Made by a program: the position numbers and the translations under genes | Part shown: positions 62,215 through 64,000 of the stretch, piece by piece | Numbering within the stretch: the first letter of the stretch is position 1 | How the letters are laid out: each line of letters begins with the position of its first letter | The notes under the pieces: generated by a model | The model's input: the letters and a program-made list of their open reading frames with translations, nothing else | What the model was told of the DNA's origin: nothing | The model's database searches: none | Assembly (NCBI GenBank): GCA_016704325.1 | Contig: JADJAG010000011.1 | Span: 186,001 to 250,000 of the forward strand | Source: Chitinophagaceae bacterium | Lineage (GTDB): Bacteria > Bacteroidota > Bacteroidia > Chitinophagales > UBA10324 | DNA length: 64,000 nt | Direction: 5' to 3'

Positions 62215-62239
62215 CATTCATGACTTACTTACTTATTCA

Positions 62240-64000
62240 TTAATCCACTTTCACAATTTGCTTTTGAATTCTTTCTTCTCCAATAAATCCGCTGAGCAGA
62301 TACATGCCTGCAGCAAGATCGCCCCCATCTACCTTTTGTTGGTAGAAGTCATTGGACGAAGTTTGATTGCGTGCAATAGTGCGCAACACCTTTCCTGATA
62401 CATCACAAAGTTCCAGTTGAAAAGAAAGTCCCTGCGGAATTACCATCCTGATATCAAAATAATCTGTGAACGGAGAGGGAGCCACTTCAATTTGCAATGA
62501 TGAGAGGGAGAACTCCCCTTCAGCCTCATCGAAATGATCTCCGGTTTCCGGTGATTCTGTTCGTTGCCAGTAACTGATGTTGCACGGATCTATGATTGCG
62601 TAAAAGGTTGCACCGGATTCTACGGTAAACCCGTCGTCGAGCAGAATAAGATTAGTGGCTTCAAAGGTGGTAGAAAACGTGCTGGGCAAAACAGTTGTGG
62701 TGCATCCGATGCCGGCAGTCACAGAATTGATGCCATTGTATTTTACATCATCCAATACAGCAATAATGTTTCCGCAGACGTCATTATCATAGTATCCGAT
62801 ATCCGGTCCAACTCCTACAGCATACCATGCATTTCCCACAGCAAGGGCTTCATCAGAACAAGAACCAAACAGATCATTGGCAGCCCGTATCCAGGCTTCG
62901 CGTGCATCGTGATATTTTGATGTAGAAGTCAGGTAAACGGTAAGCGCACGATAAGCAATATCAGCAGCATCATTAATTCCGATTCCGGAAACATTGTATG
63001 CATCGGCATTATCATTGGTACCTGAACCTCCGATACTTAGCAGGAAAAAGAAGAAATTCTGTACACCACTGTTGGTATGTACACCACAGGCATCATTATT
63101 ATTGTTTGGCGTGCAATTTAGTGTGCCGATCCAGTTAAGGCCTTTGTAAGTATCAGGATCATTATTAGCATTCGGATTTGACATGTTGCGTATCGGAGCT
63201 CCGAACTCCTCGCCAATGGTCCAGTCAAATATGCCTGCACCCGTCCAGTTTTCAATTACTGCTCCGAATATATCGCTGAACGACTCATTTAATGCGCCTG
63301 ACTGTTTTTCATATTCCAGGTCTGCCGTTTCCTGTGTTACACCATGTGCGAATTCATGACCGACCACTTCCATGGAATTCCAGTCATCAGCAGAGGAGGT
63401 AGTGGGACCTTCACCAAATGTCATCACATTGCCATCACATCCCCAGCATGCATTGGATTGAAAGGAACCAAGTCCATTATTGTAGGCCGTCACATCTGCA
63501 CCGTTATCATTATAGCTGTTTCTGCCATGCACGGTTGAAAAGTAGTCGAGTGTTCGGTGTGCGCACCAATGCGTAGTTACACCATCAATATCAGGAATGG
63601 AGGTCCATGTATTATTGCCGTCTTCATATTCGGTAGTGCCGTTTCCGTTGTTTTTATCTTTGGTGTGAATTTTATAATCGTGACTACCGGTGCAATCATC
63701 ATGAAGTTCATAATTGCTGCTTAAAACCTGTTTCTCTGTGGAGATGTCCTGATTGCCATACCAGGCAGTGTTACCTGTTCCGGCATCGCAGAAGTAAGAG
63801 ATGGAAAGTTTCCTTATAATCTCGCCGGTAGCAGCATCAATAAATACACGCTTTGATTCTCCTGATTCACCGGTGATGCGAACATCGAACCGCCAGCATA
63901 GTGAGAAATTAGCAGGCATGAATGCTGCTTCTCCGTCATTTCGGGACCATACCAGTTCTCCTGTTGGATACCAGGAAGCAGCCGGATCTTTTTTATCGGC
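62240..64000 (-). CDS. M4-family (thermolysin-like) metalloprotease with T9SS sorting tail, N-terminus outside window
   Basis: The frame is open to base 64000, so the N-terminus lies beyond the window; an apparent start at 63919 is internal, because coding sequence continues upstream (WYPTGELVWSRNDGEAAF, part of the propeptide). The catalytic domain shows VVGHEFAHGVTQ (zinc HEXXH, about 63344-63358) and GALNESFSDIFG (third zinc ligand Glu). Further C-terminal are a proprotein-like beta region and the sorting-type tail VAPSPFTDYFDIRMVIP..YLLSGFIGEERIQKQIVKVD. It is secreted through the T9SS and degrades proteins outside the cell. Confidence 0.92.
   Translation of the reverse strand, partial: ADKKDPAASWYPTGELVWSRNDGEAAFMPANFSLCWRFDVRITGESGESKRVFIDAATGEIIRKLSISYFCDAGTGNTAWYGNQDISTEKQVLSSNYELHDDCTGSHDYKIHTKDKNNGNGTTEYEDGNNTWTSIPDIDGVTTHWCAHRTLDYFSTVHGRNSYNDNGADVTAYNNGLGSFQSNACWGCDGNVMTFGEGPTTSSADDWNSMEVVGHEFAHGVTQETADLEYEKQSGALNESFSDIFGAVIENWTGAGIFDWTIGEEFGAPIRNMSNPNANNDPDTYKGLNWIGTLNCTPNNNNDACGVHTNSGVQNFFFFLLSIGGSGTNDNADAYNVSGIGINDAADIAYRALTVYLTSTSKYHDAREAWIRAANDLFGSCSDEALAVGNAWYAVGVGPDIGYYDNDVCGNIIAVLDDVKYNGINSVTAGIGCTTTVLPSTFSTTFEATNLILLDDGFTVESGATFYAIIDPCNISYWQRTESPETGDHFDEAEGEFSLSSLQIEVAPSPFTDYFDIRMVIPQGLSFQLELCDVSGKVLRTIARNQTSSNDFYQQKVDGGDLAAGMYLLSGFIGEERIQKQIVKVD

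Larger units (their letters stand above)
61552..62239. other. Intergenic region of about 690 bp with MITE copy 3
   Basis: The stretch contains MITE copy 3 (61683-61908) with its low-complexity interior, the M4 protease terminator (62178-62214), and about 270 bp of AT-rich sequence without recognised genes. Frames running through the G/C runs are artefacts. Confidence 0.6.

Overview
The window comes from a member of the Bacteroidota, most likely of the Chitinophagales/Saprospirales type. The evidence is a PorP/SprF protein and C-terminal sorting domains of the type IX secretion system (T9SS), the Bacteroidota-specific DUF4295 gene between rpmG and ftsY, DUF5723, DUF5777, DUF4920 and GEVED proteins, and TTTG-N19/20-TAnnTTTG promoters. 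No rRNA, tRNA, CRISPR array or intact transposase gene was seen.

Layout. 1-5.4 kb: a minus-strand unit of a three-module TIR protein, a membrane-spanning nSTAND1-type NTPase and the start of a secreted PKD-like repeat protein, which leaves the window. 6-13.7 kb: housekeeping and envelope genes (RsmI-like methyltransferase, 3-methyladenine glycosylase, PorP/SprF, upp, a deacetylase-like protein, a dehydrogenase-like protein, RidA, a LuxC-like reductase). 13.9-21 kb: ferredoxin, MFS exporter, rpmB-rpmG-DUF4295-ftsY-rimO, DUF4920, OmpA lipoprotein. 21-34.6 kb: an accessory and surface-polysaccharide stretch (GT39-like protein, DASS transporter, two B12-binding-type radical SAM proteins, nucleotidyltransferase, two methyltransferases, RhuM-Fic fusion, flippase, GT4). 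34.7-48 kb: a large T9SS cargo protein, nhaA, MBL hydrolase, a DUF5777/YceI/cytochrome-like lipoprotein group, bcp, M23 peptidase, sodium symporter, epimerase. 48-64 kb: oligopeptide-type binding protein, DUF5723-TSP3-OmpA protein, an arsR-ACR3-metallophosphoesterase unit, an RnfD-like protein with DUF2330, secreted hydrolase and barrel proteins, and an M4 metalloprotease that leaves the window.

Mobile DNA. Two families of short non-autonomous elements of about 140-230 bp are present. In one, the termini (GGTGTAYGACAAATTG type) enclose a different interior in each of three copies, and two copies have perfect 8-bp target duplications. In the other (GGGTGCATACCAAATTG type), the copy near 61.8 kb has a perfect 8-bp duplication, but its interior is replaced by long G/C/A runs that look like an assembly artefact. 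Both families share the terminal pattern GGGTG-N6-AAATTG.

The best candidate for an undescribed system is the TIR/nSTAND1 pair at 981-5430. It pairs a possible NAD-cleaving or signalling protein with a membrane-anchored STAND NTPase that has a propeller-like sensor region. The RhuM-Fic fusion, the ars operon with an added phosphoesterase, and the RnfD-like/DUF2330 pair are further candidates.
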